Shown here: piece by piece, positions 8,568 through 17,076 of the stretch
Layout: the number at the start of each line of letters is the position of its first letter
How positions within the stretch are numbered: position 1 is the stretch's first letter
Source of the DNA: Sphingobium chlorophenolicum
GTDB lineage: Bacteria > Pseudomonadota > Alphaproteobacteria > Sphingomonadales > Sphingomonadaceae
NCBI RefSeq assembly: GCF_000722875.1
Contig: NZ_JFHR01000002.1
Location: forward strand, 62,001 to 126,000
Direction: 5' to 3'
DNA length: 64,000 bases
Position numbers and translations under genes: made by a program
The notes under the pieces: model-generated
Databases searched by the model: none
Told to the model about the DNA's origin: nothing
What the model saw: the letters and a program-made list of their open reading frames with translations, nothing else

Positions 8568-9266
8568 ATGAACGATCTGATCGGTCGCGTCTTCAGCTTC
8601 GAAAGCCACGTCTTTCCGAACCAGAGCGCGCTCTACAACCGCCTGGTCAGCGAAGGGCAAAGCCCCAAGGCCTTGATGATATCCTGCGCGGATTCGCGCA
8701 TCGTGCCCGAACATATCATGCAGGCCGATCCCGGCGACCTGTTCGTCTGCCGCAACGCGGGCAATATCGTTCCGCCCCATGCGACGCAGAATGGCGGCGT
8801 CACATCGACCGTCGAATATGCGGTCATGGTGCTGGGCGTGCGCGACATCATCGTCTGCGGCCACAGCGATTGCGGCGCAATGAAGGCGCTGTCCACCAAC
8901 GCCGACCTGACGTCGATGCCCAATGTCGCCGCCTGGCTGCGCCACAGCCACGCCGCGCAAAAGGTCTGCCGCGAAAGCTATCCCGACGATCTTTCCGACG
9001 CGGACAAGCTGCGCAACATGGCGCTGGAAAATGTCGTGGTGCAGCTTGCCCATCTGCGCACCCATCCCTCGGTCGCGTCCGGCATCGCCCGTGGCGAGAT
9101 CGCGCTGCACGGCTGGTATGTCGACATTCATGCGGGTCAGGTTCTGGGTCTGGATGGAGAGACCGGCCGCTTCCTGCCGCTGCGCGAAGGCCAGCCGCTG
9201 CCGGTCGCGCTGCCGCACGCCAAGCGTCTGGCCGCCGACATCGCCTATGCGCAGGCGGCGGAGTAA
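8568..9266 (+). CDS. Beta-class carbonic anhydrase
   Basis: Interconverts CO2 and bicarbonate in the cytoplasm. The protein has 232 residues, normal for bacterial beta enzymes. The zinc ligands are visible as Cys40 (SCADSR), His99 and Cys102 (CGHSDCGAM), and the Asp42-Arg44 catalytic dyad is intact. The start is ATG 8568 with AGAAGG at 8552-8557; the nearer ATG at 8563 hits a stop after two codons. The gene is 4 bases from the SulP transporter start, so the two form a tight unit for bicarbonate supply to carboxylases or pH control. Confidence 0.95.
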   Translation: MNDLIGRVFSFESHVFPNQSALYNRLVSEGQSPKALMISCADSRIVPEHIMQADPGDLFVCRNAGNIVPPHATQNGGVTSTVEYAVMVLGVRDIIVCGHSDCGAMKALSTNADLTSMPNVAAWLRHSHAAQKVCRESYPDDLSDADKLRNMALENVVVQLAHLRTHPSVASGIARGEIALHGWYVDIHAGQVLGLDGETGRFLPLREGQPLPVALPHAKRLAADIAYAQAAE

Positions 9267-9270
9267 GCCC

Positions 9271-10767
9271 ATGCTCAAGGCATTTTCCGGCGGCACGTTC
9301 AGCCGCGACTTCACGGCCTCCATCGTCGTCTTCCTGGTGGCGATGCCGCTGTGCATGGGCATTGCCATCGCCTCCGGCGTGCCGCCGGAAAAGGGGCTGA
9401 TCACTGGGATGATCGGCGGCCTGATCGTCGGTCTGCTGGCGGGATCGCCGCTTCAGGTCAGCGGCCCGGCGGCTGGGCTGGCGGTCATCGTCTTCGAAAT
9501 CGTGCAGAAACAGGGGCTGTCCGCGCTGGGACCGATCCTGATCCTGGCGGGCGCGATTCAGGTGGTCGCGGGCCTGCTGCGCGTCGGCGGCTGGTTCCGC
9601 GCCATCTCGCCTGCCGTGGTGCACGGCATGTTGGCGGGCATCGGCGTGCTGATCGTCGTGGGGCAGTTCCACGTTCTGTTCGACGACAAGCCGCTCTCCA
9701 GCGGTCTCGCCAATCTGGTAGCCATGCCGGGGCAGATTTTCGGTCTTTCCAATCAGGATGCGGCGACTGCCTTCGCGGTGGGTCTGGTCACGATCGGCGG
9801 CATGCTGGGCTGGGAAAAGCTGCGTCCCGCTTCGATGAAGCTGTTGCCCGGCGCATTGGTCGGCGTGGTGCTGGCGACGCTGGTCGCCTTTTTCCTCAGC
9901 CTGCCGGTCGCCCGCGTCGTCGTGCCGGAATCGATCGTCGCCGCCATTTCGCTGCCCGAACAGGGGCTGCTCCAGCAGCTTATGAACCCGACGGTCATCA
10001 CCACGGCCATCGCCATCGCCTTCATCGCCAGCGCCGAAACATTGCTGTCGGCGGCGGCGGTCGACCGTATGCATGATGGCGTGCGCACCAATTACAACCG
10101 CGAACTGAGCGCGCAGGGCGTGGGCAACCTGCTCTGCGGCGTGGCGGGCGCCTTGCCGATGACCGGCGTCATCGTCCGCAGTTCGGCCAACGTCCAGGCG
10201 GGGGCGAAGACGCGGTTGTCGACCATCCTGCACGGCGTCTGGATATTGGGCTTCGTCGCCTTGCTGCCGTGGCTGCTGCGGGAAATTCCTATGGCGGCGC
10301 TGGCGGGCATATTGGTCGTTACCGGCATCCGCCTGGTCAGCGTCGACCATGTGAAGCATCTCCTCCACCGCTACGGCCCGCTCCCGGCCGTGGTGTGGGC
10401 GGCGACGCTGATCTGCGTCGTGGCGACCGACCTGTTGACCGGCGTCCTGGTCGGCATCGGCCTGTCGCTGGTCGAGCTTCTGCCCCATGCCCGCCGCCTG
10501 CGGCTTGGCATGGATGAGGAAGCCCGCGACGACGCGCATGAAGTGGCGCTGCACGGCACCGCCACCTTCCTCAGCCTGCCCAAGCTGTCGGCCAAGCTGG
10601 AATCCGTGCCTGCCGGACGCCTCGTCATCCTGAATGTCGAGCGGTTGAGCCATATCGACCATACTTGCGCGGAAATGGTCCGCGAATGGGTGGACCGCCG
10701 CCGGGGCACGGGCGGGCAGGTCGAACTGTTCGGCGCGACCGGCCGGATGCGCCATCTCGCCGCCTGA
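9271..10767 (+). CDS. SulP-family anion (bicarbonate) transporter
   Basis: An inner-membrane SulP/SLC26 carrier of 498 residues. There are roughly 10-14 hydrophobic segments in the first ~410 residues, with the N-terminal SulP signature region (FLVAMPLCMGIAIASGVPPE and GLLAGSPLQVSGPAAGLAV). A cytoplasmic STAS-type domain follows from about 420 (ATFLSLPKLSAKLESVP, VILNVERLSHIDHT). The start is ATG 9271, just after the carbonic anhydrase stop. The pairing with a beta-carbonic anhydrase argues for bicarbonate as the main substrate rather than sulfate; this is inference from context. A terminator follows at 10800. Confidence 0.9.
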   Translation: MLKAFSGGTFSRDFTASIVVFLVAMPLCMGIAIASGVPPEKGLITGMIGGLIVGLLAGSPLQVSGPAAGLAVIVFEIVQKQGLSALGPILILAGAIQVVAGLLRVGGWFRAISPAVVHGMLAGIGVLIVVGQFHVLFDDKPLSSGLANLVAMPGQIFGLSNQDAATAFAVGLVTIGGMLGWEKLRPASMKLLPGALVGVVLATLVAFFLSLPVARVVVPESIVAAISLPEQGLLQQLMNPTVITTAIAIAFIASAETLLSAAAVDRMHDGVRTNYNRELSAQGVGNLLCGVAGALPMTGVIVRSSANVQAGAKTRLSTILHGVWILGFVALLPWLLREIPMAALAGILVVTGIRLVSVDHVKHLLHRYGPLPAVVWAATLICVVATDLLTGVLVGIGLSLVELLPHARRLRLGMDEEARDDAHEVALHGTATFLSLPKLSAKLESVPAGRLVILNVERLSHIDHTCAEMVREWVDRRRGTGGQVELFGATGRMRHLAA

Positions 10768-10799
10768 CGTTAAACCCCCTCATCAGGCGACAATGGGAA

Positions 10800-10834
10800 C
10801 CGCCGCATCACCTCCCAGTGATGCGGCGGTTTTC
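10800..10834 (+). terminator. Rho-independent terminator after SulP gene
   Basis: A perfect 12-bp stem CCGCCGCATCAC / GTGATGCGGCGG with a 6-base loop, followed by TTTTCT. It closes the carbonic anhydrase/SulP transcription unit. Confidence 0.88.
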
Positions 10835-10850
10835 TATTGCGGAATAGAAA
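10831..10850. promoter_or_regulatory. Inverted repeat and candidate -10 box ahead of the porin gene
   Basis: TTTCTATT-GCGG-AATAGAAA is a perfect 8-bp inverted repeat that begins inside the T-tract of the preceding terminator. It is followed at once by TATAAT (10851-10856), a consensus-like -10 box in an AT-rich patch. If transcription starts just after it, the porin mRNA would have a ~200-base leader (to 11058). No good -35 box is visible 17 bases upstream, so a regulator-dependent promoter is possible. Confidence 0.4.
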
Positions 10851-11058
10851 TATAATAGAAACATTCGGAAGGAGATAAGAAAATTATCGTGTTGCCTACG
10901 CCACAGTGCGGTCATTCCCTTTTGCATCTGCGAAAAAGCCGTTTCCCCAATCCTTCCTGACCCCATAATCTGCTTCCGATCCGCCGGTATCGAGGACGAA
11001 AGATCTTCGGACGGAGCGGACGCAGGAAGGAACATTCTTACCTAAAAGGGGAATGTTC

Positions 11059-11901
11059 ATGAAGTATCAGATTGCCTGTGCCGCGCTTGCGCTGCTTTCC
11101 AGCGCTCCGGCTTTCGCTCAGGAAGAGCCCGCAGGCCCCATCACCGTTTCCGGCAGCGTCGGCCTGGTTTCCGATTACCGCTTCCGCGGCGTGTCGCAGT
11201 CCGACAAGGGTATGGCCGTTCAGGGCGGCGTCACCGTTTCCCATGAGAGCGGCCTTTATGCCGGCACCTGGGGTTCGAACCTGGGCGGCTGGGGCCGGTT
11301 CGGCGGCTCCAACATGGAACTCGACCTGTTCGCGGGCTATGCGGCCTCGCTGGGCGAAGCCACGACCCTGGACGTCGGTCTGACCTGGTACATGTATCCG
11401 TCGGGCGCGGACACCACCGACTTCGCCGAACCCTATGCGAAGCTGTCGCACGAGTTCGGTCCGGGCAAGGTTCTGCTGGGCGTCGCCTATGCGCCGAAGC
11501 AGAAAGCGCTGGGCACGGTTTGCAGTGATTCGGCCTGCACCGTGTTCGATCCGGGCGCTAAGGGCGACAACCTCTACATCTGGGGCGACGTCAGCGGCGC
11601 CATCCCCAACACGCCTCTCACGCTGAAGGCGCATCTGGGTTATTCGGACGGCAATCCCGGCCTTGGCCCGCGCGGCACGTCGATCGCGCCGACTGGCAAA
11701 TATCTCGACTGGATGATCGGTGCCGACGCCGCCATTTCGGGTACGCCGCTGACCGTCGGCGTTGCTTATGTAGACACCGACATCTCCAAGGCCGACCGCG
11801 CCCATCTGGTGGGCGCCTTCGAAGTGCTGGAAAACAGCAAGGGCCTGGGCAAGTCGATTTCGAGCGGGCAAGTCGTCTTCTCGCTGACCGCTGCCTTCTG
11901 A
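11059..11901 (+). CDS. TorF-like putative outer-membrane porin
   Basis: 280 residues with a clear Sec signal peptide (MKYQIACAALALLSSAPAFA, cleavage after AFA). The body is a beta-barrel: alternating hydrophobic strands, many Gly/Tyr/Trp, and a C-terminal Phe (VVFSLTAAF). The opening SGSVGLVSDYRFRGVSQSD and later LSHEFGPGKVLLGVAY are typical of the TorF / Gcw_chp family of putative porins. The substrate is unknown. I chose ATG 11059 over 11053 because AGGGG at 11047-11051 is only one base from 11053 but seven from 11059. It sits between the bicarbonate transporter unit and the complete two-component system, which might control it as OmpR/EnvZ does porins. Confidence 0.88.
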   Translation: MKYQIACAALALLSSAPAFAQEEPAGPITVSGSVGLVSDYRFRGVSQSDKGMAVQGGVTVSHESGLYAGTWGSNLGGWGRFGGSNMELDLFAGYAASLGEATTLDVGLTWYMYPSGADTTDFAEPYAKLSHEFGPGKVLLGVAYAPKQKALGTVCSDSACTVFDPGAKGDNLYIWGDVSGAIPNTPLTLKAHLGYSDGNPGLGPRGTSIAPTGKYLDWMIGADAAISGTPLTVGVAYVDTDISKADRAHLVGAFEVLENSKGLGKSISSGQVVFSLTAAF

Positions 11902-11913
11902 TAATGTGAAGAT

Positions 11914-11951
11914 GCCGGGCCTGGTTCGCCAGGCCCGGCGCATGCTTTTTT
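11914..11951 (+). terminator. Rho-independent terminator after porin gene
   Basis: A perfect 11-bp GC stem GCCGGGCCTGG / CCAGGCCCGGC with a TTCG tetraloop, then six T after a short spacer. It ends the porin transcript 12 bases past the stop codon. Confidence 0.9.
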
Positions 11952-12071
11952 CCCGGACGTGACAAATTGTTTCTGTTGTCGCGTCCGGAGCTTTCCGGCG
12001 GCCCGTGCGGTTGACCCTGGCTCCGGCCGTCCCTATCCCGCTGTCATGTCCTTAGCCGTGCCGACATTTTC

Positions 12072-12782
12072 ATGACCGCGCCGACCATCATCCTTGTCGA
12101 AGACGATCCGCCGCTGCGCACATTGACGGCGCGGGCCTTGCAGGAACATGGCTATCAGGTTCGTCCGGCCTCCTCCGGTCCGGAAATGTGGGTGGCGTTC
12201 GATGCGGGTCCGGTCGATCTGGTCGTGCTGGACGTCATGCTGCCGGGCACCAACGGCATCGACCTGTGCCGCCAGATCCGGCGCAAGAGCGACGTCCCCA
12301 TCATCTTCATCAGCGCCAAGGGCAGCGAGACGGATCGCATCGTCGGGCTGGAACTGGGCGCGGACGATTATCTGCCAAAGCCGTTCGGCACCCGCGAACT
12401 GATCGCCCGCATCCGCGCCATATTGCGCCGCGTCGGCGTGGAACGCGGCCCGGACGAACATCGCGAGAATGAGGCGCGCTTCGACGGCTGGGTCGTCAAT
12501 TTCCCCCGCCGCGAACTGCGTTCGCCCACTGGTGCGGTCGTGGACCTGACAGGCGCGGAATTCGACCTGCTCGGCAGCTTCCTCAGCCACCCGCAGCGCG
12601 TCATCGCCCGCGAAAGGCTGATCGAACTGTCCCGCACCCGCATGGGCGACAGCAGCGACCGCAGCATCGACGTGCTGGTCAGCCGCCTGCGCCGGAAACT
12701 GACGACGGACGATCGTTCGGCGCCGATCACCACGGTCCGCGGCGTCGGCTACATGTTCAACGCGGAGGTCAGCCGCGCTTGA
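12072..12782 (+). CDS. OmpR-family response regulator (canonical)
   Basis: 236 residues. The receiver has a complete phosphorylation site: acidic Glu10-Asp11, Asp54 (VVLDVMLPG), Ser81 and Lys103 (LPKP). The winged-helix domain follows (SSDRSIDVLVSRLRRKL, VRGVGYMF). It is close in sequence along its whole length to the orphan regulator at 7698, including the linker EARFDGWVVN, so the two are paralogues. The stop codon overlaps the TTG start of the kinase gene (TTGA), which makes an obvious cognate pair. The adjacent porin is a plausible target. Confidence 0.95.
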   Translation: MTAPTIILVEDDPPLRTLTARALQEHGYQVRPASSGPEMWVAFDAGPVDLVVLDVMLPGTNGIDLCRQIRRKSDVPIIFISAKGSETDRIVGLELGADDYLPKPFGTRELIARIRAILRRVGVERGPDEHRENEARFDGWVVNFPRRELRSPTGAVVDLTGAEFDLLGSFLSHPQRVIARERLIELSRTRMGDSSDRSIDVLVSRLRRKLTTDDRSAPITTVRGVGYMFNAEVSRA

Positions 12783-14101
12783 GGCGGCATGTCAGCCTGG
12801 TCGGGCAAATCTTCGCGATCCTGTTGCTGACCCTGACGCTGGAATTTGCGGTCGGCATCTTCCTCAACGAGCGGGCCAACCATCTCTCGCTTCAGGATGA
12901 CGAGGCGCGCCGCCTGGCGGAGCATCTGGTCATCGCCCGCAAGCTGCTGATCGAACAGCCGCCCGAACAGCGGCACGCATTGGCGCTGCAACTGACCACC
13001 GACCGCTACGACGTGCACTGGACCCCGTCCTCCCCGCCGCCGCCGCCGCTGGCGCCGGGGCTGGAACGGATGCGTCGCCAGATCATCACCTGGGAACCGA
13101 CGCTGGAACAGTCGGGCCTGTGGCTGCGGCTCGCCTCCCCCGGCCGCTCGGTGTCGGAAATCAACGGCGGACTGCGGCTGGCGGACGGAAGCTGGCTTTA
13201 TTTCGGGGCGCGGCATAGCGGCGGCAAATGGACCTTCGCCATCGGCCGCATGGGATTGGCGCTGATCCCGGTGCTGGCGCTGCTGATCGGCGGCGGTATT
13301 TTGATCCGGCGCACCCTGGCGCCGCTGCGCGACCTGACCAGGGCGACGGAGCGCATCGGGCTGAGCGATGAGGTGGTGGTGCGGGAGAGCGGCTCCAACG
13401 ACGTCCGCAACCTCATCCGCGCCTTCAATGCGATGCAGACGCGCATCCACCGCCTGATCACCGAACGGACGGAGACGCTGGCGGCGGTCGGTCACGACAT
13501 GCGGACGCCGCTGGCCCGGTTGCGGCTGCGGCTGGAAAATCTTCCCGAAAATGAGGCGCGGGAGGGGATAGAGGACGACCTCACCGAAATGGGGGAGATG
13601 ATCGATTCGCTGCTCGCCTTCCTGGGGGGCGAGAAAAATGGCGAGCCGCCCGTGCGCACCGATCTGGCGGTGCTGGTGGCGACGGTGGTGGACGCCTTCC
13701 AGGATCAGGGCAGGCTGGTCGACTATGCGGGGCCGGATCATCTGGAAATGGCGGTGCGTTCGCTCAGCTTGCGGCGGGCCATCATCAACCTCATCGAAAA
13801 CGCCCTGCATTATGGCGGCCGCGCCCGCGTCACGCTTGCGCGGCAGGAGCGGGAAGTGCTGATCCGCGTCGACGACGACGGCCCTGGCATCCCCCGCGAC
13901 AAGCTGGAAGAGGTATTGAAGCCCTTTGCCCGCCTGGACGAGGCGCGGCAGCGCAACACGCGCGGGCTGGGCCTGGGTCTGGCCATCGTGGCGCGGGCGG
14001 TCGAGCTGGAGGGCGGGCAACTGACCCTGGCCAACCGGCCGGAGGGCGGGTTGCGGGCGGAAATCTGCCTGTATCTTCCGCCCGACGCCGGGAGGCGCTG
14101 A
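12779..14101 (+). CDS. EnvZ-type sensor histidine kinase
   Basis: 440 residues. One TM helix lies near residues 7-27. A periplasmic loop of about 130 residues with a proline-rich stretch (SSPPPPPLAPG) comes next, then a second TM around 160-180 and a HAMP region to ~225. The phospho-acceptor is His239 (VGHDMRTPLARL), and the ATPase domain has the N-box (NLIENALHYGG, ~337) and G-boxes (DDDGPGIP, GLGLGLAIV). The start is an uncommon TTG overlapping the TGA of the regulator. It is supported by the TM helix beginning seven residues later and by the lack of a usable ATG before that helix. It should phosphorylate and dephosphorylate the regulator encoded just upstream. Confidence 0.93.
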   Translation: MRRHVSLVGQIFAILLLTLTLEFAVGIFLNERANHLSLQDDEARRLAEHLVIARKLLIEQPPEQRHALALQLTTDRYDVHWTPSSPPPPPLAPGLERMRRQIITWEPTLEQSGLWLRLASPGRSVSEINGGLRLADGSWLYFGARHSGGKWTFAIGRMGLALIPVLALLIGGGILIRRTLAPLRDLTRATERIGLSDEVVVRESGSNDVRNLIRAFNAMQTRIHRLITERTETLAAVGHDMRTPLARLRLRLENLPENEAREGIEDDLTEMGEMIDSLLAFLGGEKNGEPPVRTDLAVLVATVVDAFQDQGRLVDYAGPDHLEMAVRSLSLRRAIINLIENALHYGGRARVTLARQEREVLIRVDDDGPGIPRDKLEEVLKPFARLDEARQRNTRGLGLGLAIVARAVELEGGQLTLANRPEGGLRAEICLYLPPDAGRR

Positions 14102-14192
14102 CAAAGAGAATCTCCCCGCCCCCAAGCAAAACTCATTTACCGTGGAGCGATATGCCGCGCTATGCCGGGCGCCTGTACGAGAAGAGGCGCAT

Positions 14193-15197
14193 ATGACGGC
14201 AGAAGGCGAAAAGGAAATCGCCCAGGGTTATTGGGATATCGACCGGCTTGCGGCCGAACTGGGCGCGGTGCGGCGGCGCTGGCGGCAGGGGCAGGACCAT
14301 CATGCCGAATATGGCGCAGAGGGTTTTCCGTCTCGCGCCACGCTGACGAAGATTATGGAGGCTTTGTGCGGCGCGCTGTTTCCGCTGCGCCTTGGCCCCA
14401 GTTTCGTGCGCGTGCATAATGAAGACGCCTATGTCGCCCAGACGCTGCAGACGGCGCTGAGCCGCCTGTACGGGCAGATCAGGCTCGAACTTCTCTATGC
14501 GATGAAGGATGATCCGGTCGAGCAGGTGGATGGGGAAGCGAGCCGCATCATCGGCGCCTTCGCGAAAGACCTTCCGGCGCTGCGCGAACTGCTGGACAGC
14601 GATGTGGAGGCGGCCTTTCTGGGCGATCCGGCGGCGCGCAGCGTGGATGAGGTGCTGATCTGCTATCCCTCCATGATGGCAATCACCCATCATCGGCTGG
14701 CGCACCGGCTCTACCGGCTGGGCGCGCCGCTGGTAGCGCGGATCATTTCCGAAATCGCGCATGGCAGCACGGGGATCGACATCCATCCCGGCGCGCAGAT
14801 CGGCCACAGCTTCTTCATCGACCATGGCACCGGCGTGGTCATCGGGGAAACCGCCATCGTCGGCGACCGGGTGCGCATCTATCAGGGCGTGACGCTGGGC
14901 GCGCGCAGTTTCCCGGCGGATGAGAAGGGGGCGTTGGAAAAGGCCCTGCCGCGCCATCCGATCATTGAGGACGATGTGGTGATCTATGCCGGGGCAACGA
15001 TATTGGGGCGCATCATCATCGGCAGCCGGTCGGTGATCGGCGGCAATGTCTGGCTGACCGACAGCGTGCCCGCGGACAGCAATGTCCGTCAGGCCAAAGC
15101 GCATTATGAAGTGACGAGCCGGGTCGAGGTTTCCGCGCCGCACCGCGTCCACGCGCTGTTGGAGGAGGGGCGTGACGGGATCGCGGAGAATATCTGA
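14193..15197 (+). CDS. Serine O-acetyltransferase (EpsC/CysE family)
   Basis: Transfers acetyl from acetyl-CoA to L-serine, the first step of cysteine synthesis. The protein has 334 residues with a helical N-terminal part (~1-190) and a left-handed beta-helix from about 195 (GIDIHPGAQIGHSFFIDHG, TGVVIGETAIVGD, YQGVTLGARSF). The catalytic Asp/His surroundings (FFIDHGTGVVIGE) are those of the family. The longer N-terminus resembles the EpsC-type proteins of Gram-negatives. I chose ATG 14193 because AGAAGAGG precedes it. The gene is transcribed towards the phosphatase gene, with a palindromic repeat between them. Confidence 0.9.
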   Translation: MTAEGEKEIAQGYWDIDRLAAELGAVRRRWRQGQDHHAEYGAEGFPSRATLTKIMEALCGALFPLRLGPSFVRVHNEDAYVAQTLQTALSRLYGQIRLELLYAMKDDPVEQVDGEASRIIGAFAKDLPALRELLDSDVEAAFLGDPAARSVDEVLICYPSMMAITHHRLAHRLYRLGAPLVARIISEIAHGSTGIDIHPGAQIGHSFFIDHGTGVVIGETAIVGDRVRIYQGVTLGARSFPADEKGALEKALPRHPIIEDDVVIYAGATILGRIIIGSRSVIGGNVWLTDSVPADSNVRQAKAHYEVTSRVEVSAPHRVHALLEEGRDGIAENI

Positions 15198-15224
15198 GGC
15201 AAGGCGTTTCGTTCTTAAAATTCA

Positions 15225-15314
15225 CGTCATTCCCGCGAAAGCGGGAATCCATCTCCTGACGCTGCACCAAGCCAATCTTATGGGAGATGGATTCCCGCCT
15301 TCGCGGGAATGACG
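15225..15314. repeat. 90-bp inverted repeat (REP/MITE-like) between convergent genes
   Basis: Two long arms beginning CGTCATTCCCGCG and ending CGCGGGAATGACG. Each arm is itself a hairpin (TTCCCGCGAAAGCGGGAA and TTCCCGCCTTCGCGGGAA), and the arms extend into GGATTC/CCATCTCC on either side of a ~25-base centre. The TTCCCGCGAAAGCGGGAATCC type is widespread in proteobacterial genomes. It fills the gap between the convergent serine acetyltransferase and phosphatase genes and could stop transcription in both directions. Confidence 0.9.
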
Positions 15315-15320
15315 GGGTGT

Positions 15321-17000
15321 TTATTGCGCCGCGCAGCTATCCCCATCGCCCGCAATCAGGTCAAGGCAACGTCCGTCGATCTGATCCTTCGCCACCGGCA
15401 ATTTGATCAGCGCGGCCAGCGTCGGCAATATGTCGACCGTCTCCACGCCCAGCGGCTGTTCGAAATGCGTCAGCCCCTTGCGCCAGAACAGGATCGGCAC
15501 GCGCCGGTCCGTGTCCCAGGGCGAACCATGGGTCGCGACATAGCCCATCACCGCCGCTTCGGGAATCGACATGACGCGGGGTTTCAGCAGCAGCAGCAGG
15601 TCGCCCGAACGCTGCGGGTCGAAGCTGGCGCGGGCCTCCTGAATCAGCGACCAGCTTTCCGGCGGGCCGGAGGGGGAGGGGGTCGCCGCGATCTCCGCTT
15701 TGGTGAAGACGGTCTGCACCTGGGGGTGGGCGCGCAGCAGGACCAGCGTCGCCGCCTCCACCTTGGCCCGCTGAGCAGCAGTCAGGCCGCGGTCGAAATA
15801 AAGATCGCCCGCCGGACCGTCGCCCCAGATCAACGTGTTGCCGGTAATGCCGGTCTTCTGCGCAATGGCGGCGGACAGCGCCTTGGGCATCAGCGCCGCG
15901 TCGACGCGCTGCTCCATCGGCATGGCGTTCAGCCGGTGGCGTTCGGGCAGGTCATGGCCGCCATGGTCGGCGGTCAGCACCACCGCATAGTCCAGCCCAT
16001 CCTTGTCCAACCGGTCGAAAAAGGCCCCGAGTTCGCGGTCCAGCCGGTCGACCTGGATACAGCTTTCCGTTCCTTCCGTGCCGTAGGCGTGGCCGATATA
16101 GTCGGTGGCCGACAGGCCGATGGAAATGATGTCTGTCTGCGCCTGACGCCCAAGCGCCATATTCTCGATGGCGGCGGCGGCAAAGGCCAGCGTCATCGCG
16201 TCCTGCTCCGGCGAGACGCGGAAGGCCTTATAGTCGCCCGCCTCCCGCGCAAAGCGGCCGGTGCCGACGGTCAGGCTGCCCGCCTTGACCGGAAAATCCT
16301 TGGCCGCGCATTGCGGCGGCAGTTCGAAGCCGGGATTCGGTTGGGCCAGACGCTGGGCCATGACTTCATTGACCTTGGCCACCAGCGGCGGCGTTGCCAC
16401 GCCCTTGTAGCTGACATAGCCCTGCGGCCCGCCCAGCCACCAGACCTGATCGGCGGTCGATCCGCCCATCATGATGGCGGCGCGATCCTTCCCAGCCACC
16501 GACACGACGCGGGTGGCGGGATTGGCGGCCTTCATCCGTCCGCCCAGCGTCGGCACCTTCAGATGCACCGGCGAAGCCTGATAATTGGCGCTGCTCGTGC
16601 CCGGCTGCGTCTCATCCTCCGCGCAATAGACCAGCTTGTCGGCACGGGCGGCGGTCAGATCGTACCAGCTATTGGCGATGATGCCGGTGCGCGACGGGCG
16701 GCTGCCGGTCAGGATCGTGCTGTGGCCGGGGCAGGTTTCAGTCGCGGCATGGGCCTGATAGCCGCGGGGAAAGACGATGCCCTGCTCCGTCAGCCGCCGC
16801 AGGCCGCCCGTATAATATTGGCGATATTCGCTGAACAGGTCGGCGGAAAACTGGTCGACGGAGATGGCGACGATCAGTTTGGGCGGAGCGGCGGGAGCGG
16901 CTGCCGCCGTGGATGGGGCCGCCGGGGGAGTCGCCGGGCTTTGGGCCAAGGCCGGCAGGGAACTGGCGAGAAGCAGGGCAGCCGCGACATTTTTCAACAT
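15321..17000 (-). CDS. phoK: PhoK-like alkaline phosphatase
   Basis: A periplasmic phosphomonoesterase of the alkaline phosphatase superfamily, 559 residues. There is a signal peptide (MLKNVAAALLLASSLPALA) and a Pro/Ala-rich spacer to residue 40. Metal ligand Asp49 (AISVDQF) and a threonine nucleophile at Thr89 (ATETCPGHST) are visible, followed by NSWYD (the Asn that binds phosphate) and TADHGGHD (metal-binding Asp-His pair). The length and the Thr89 position agree with what I recall of the PhoK enzyme of Sphingomonas sp. BSAR-1, which uses Zn/Ca and is known for metal phosphate precipitation. No pho-box is visible in the 76-base divergent gap upstream. An orthologue with different substrate preference cannot be excluded. 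Confidence 0.85.
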   Translation of the reverse strand: MLKNVAAALLLASSLPALAQSPATPPAAPSTAAAAPAAPPKLIVAISVDQFSADLFSEYRQYYTGGLRRLTEQGIVFPRGYQAHAATETCPGHSTILTGSRPSRTGIIANSWYDLTAARADKLVYCAEDETQPGTSSANYQASPVHLKVPTLGGRMKAANPATRVVSVAGKDRAAIMMGGSTADQVWWLGGPQGYVSYKGVATPPLVAKVNEVMAQRLAQPNPGFELPPQCAAKDFPVKAGSLTVGTGRFAREAGDYKAFRVSPEQDAMTLAFAAAAIENMALGRQAQTDIISIGLSATDYIGHAYGTEGTESCIQVDRLDRELGAFFDRLDKDGLDYAVVLTADHGGHDLPERHRLNAMPMEQRVDAALMPKALSAAIAQKTGITGNTLIWGDGPAGDLYFDRGLTAAQRAKVEAATLVLLRAHPQVQTVFTKAEIAATPSPSGPPESWSLIQEARASFDPQRSGDLLLLLKPRVMSIPEAAVMGYVATHGSPWDTDRRVPILFWRKGLTHFEQPLGVETVDILPTLAALIKLPVAKDQIDGRCLDLIAGDGDSCAAQ

Positions 17001-17076
17001 TATGGATACCTTCTCATGCCTTGACGGCGGTTATAACGCGACCTAGCCCGCTTCCGTCCACTGGAACAGAGACCCG

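Noticed and set aside
8848-10755. A 635-codon minus-strand frame opposite carbonic anhydrase and SulP
   Set aside because: His/Gln/Asp-rich shadow composition, no motif, and an intact SulP gene on the other strand.
17001-17076. A pho box ahead of the PhoK-like gene
   Set aside because: No CTGTCAT-type direct repeats found in the divergent gap.
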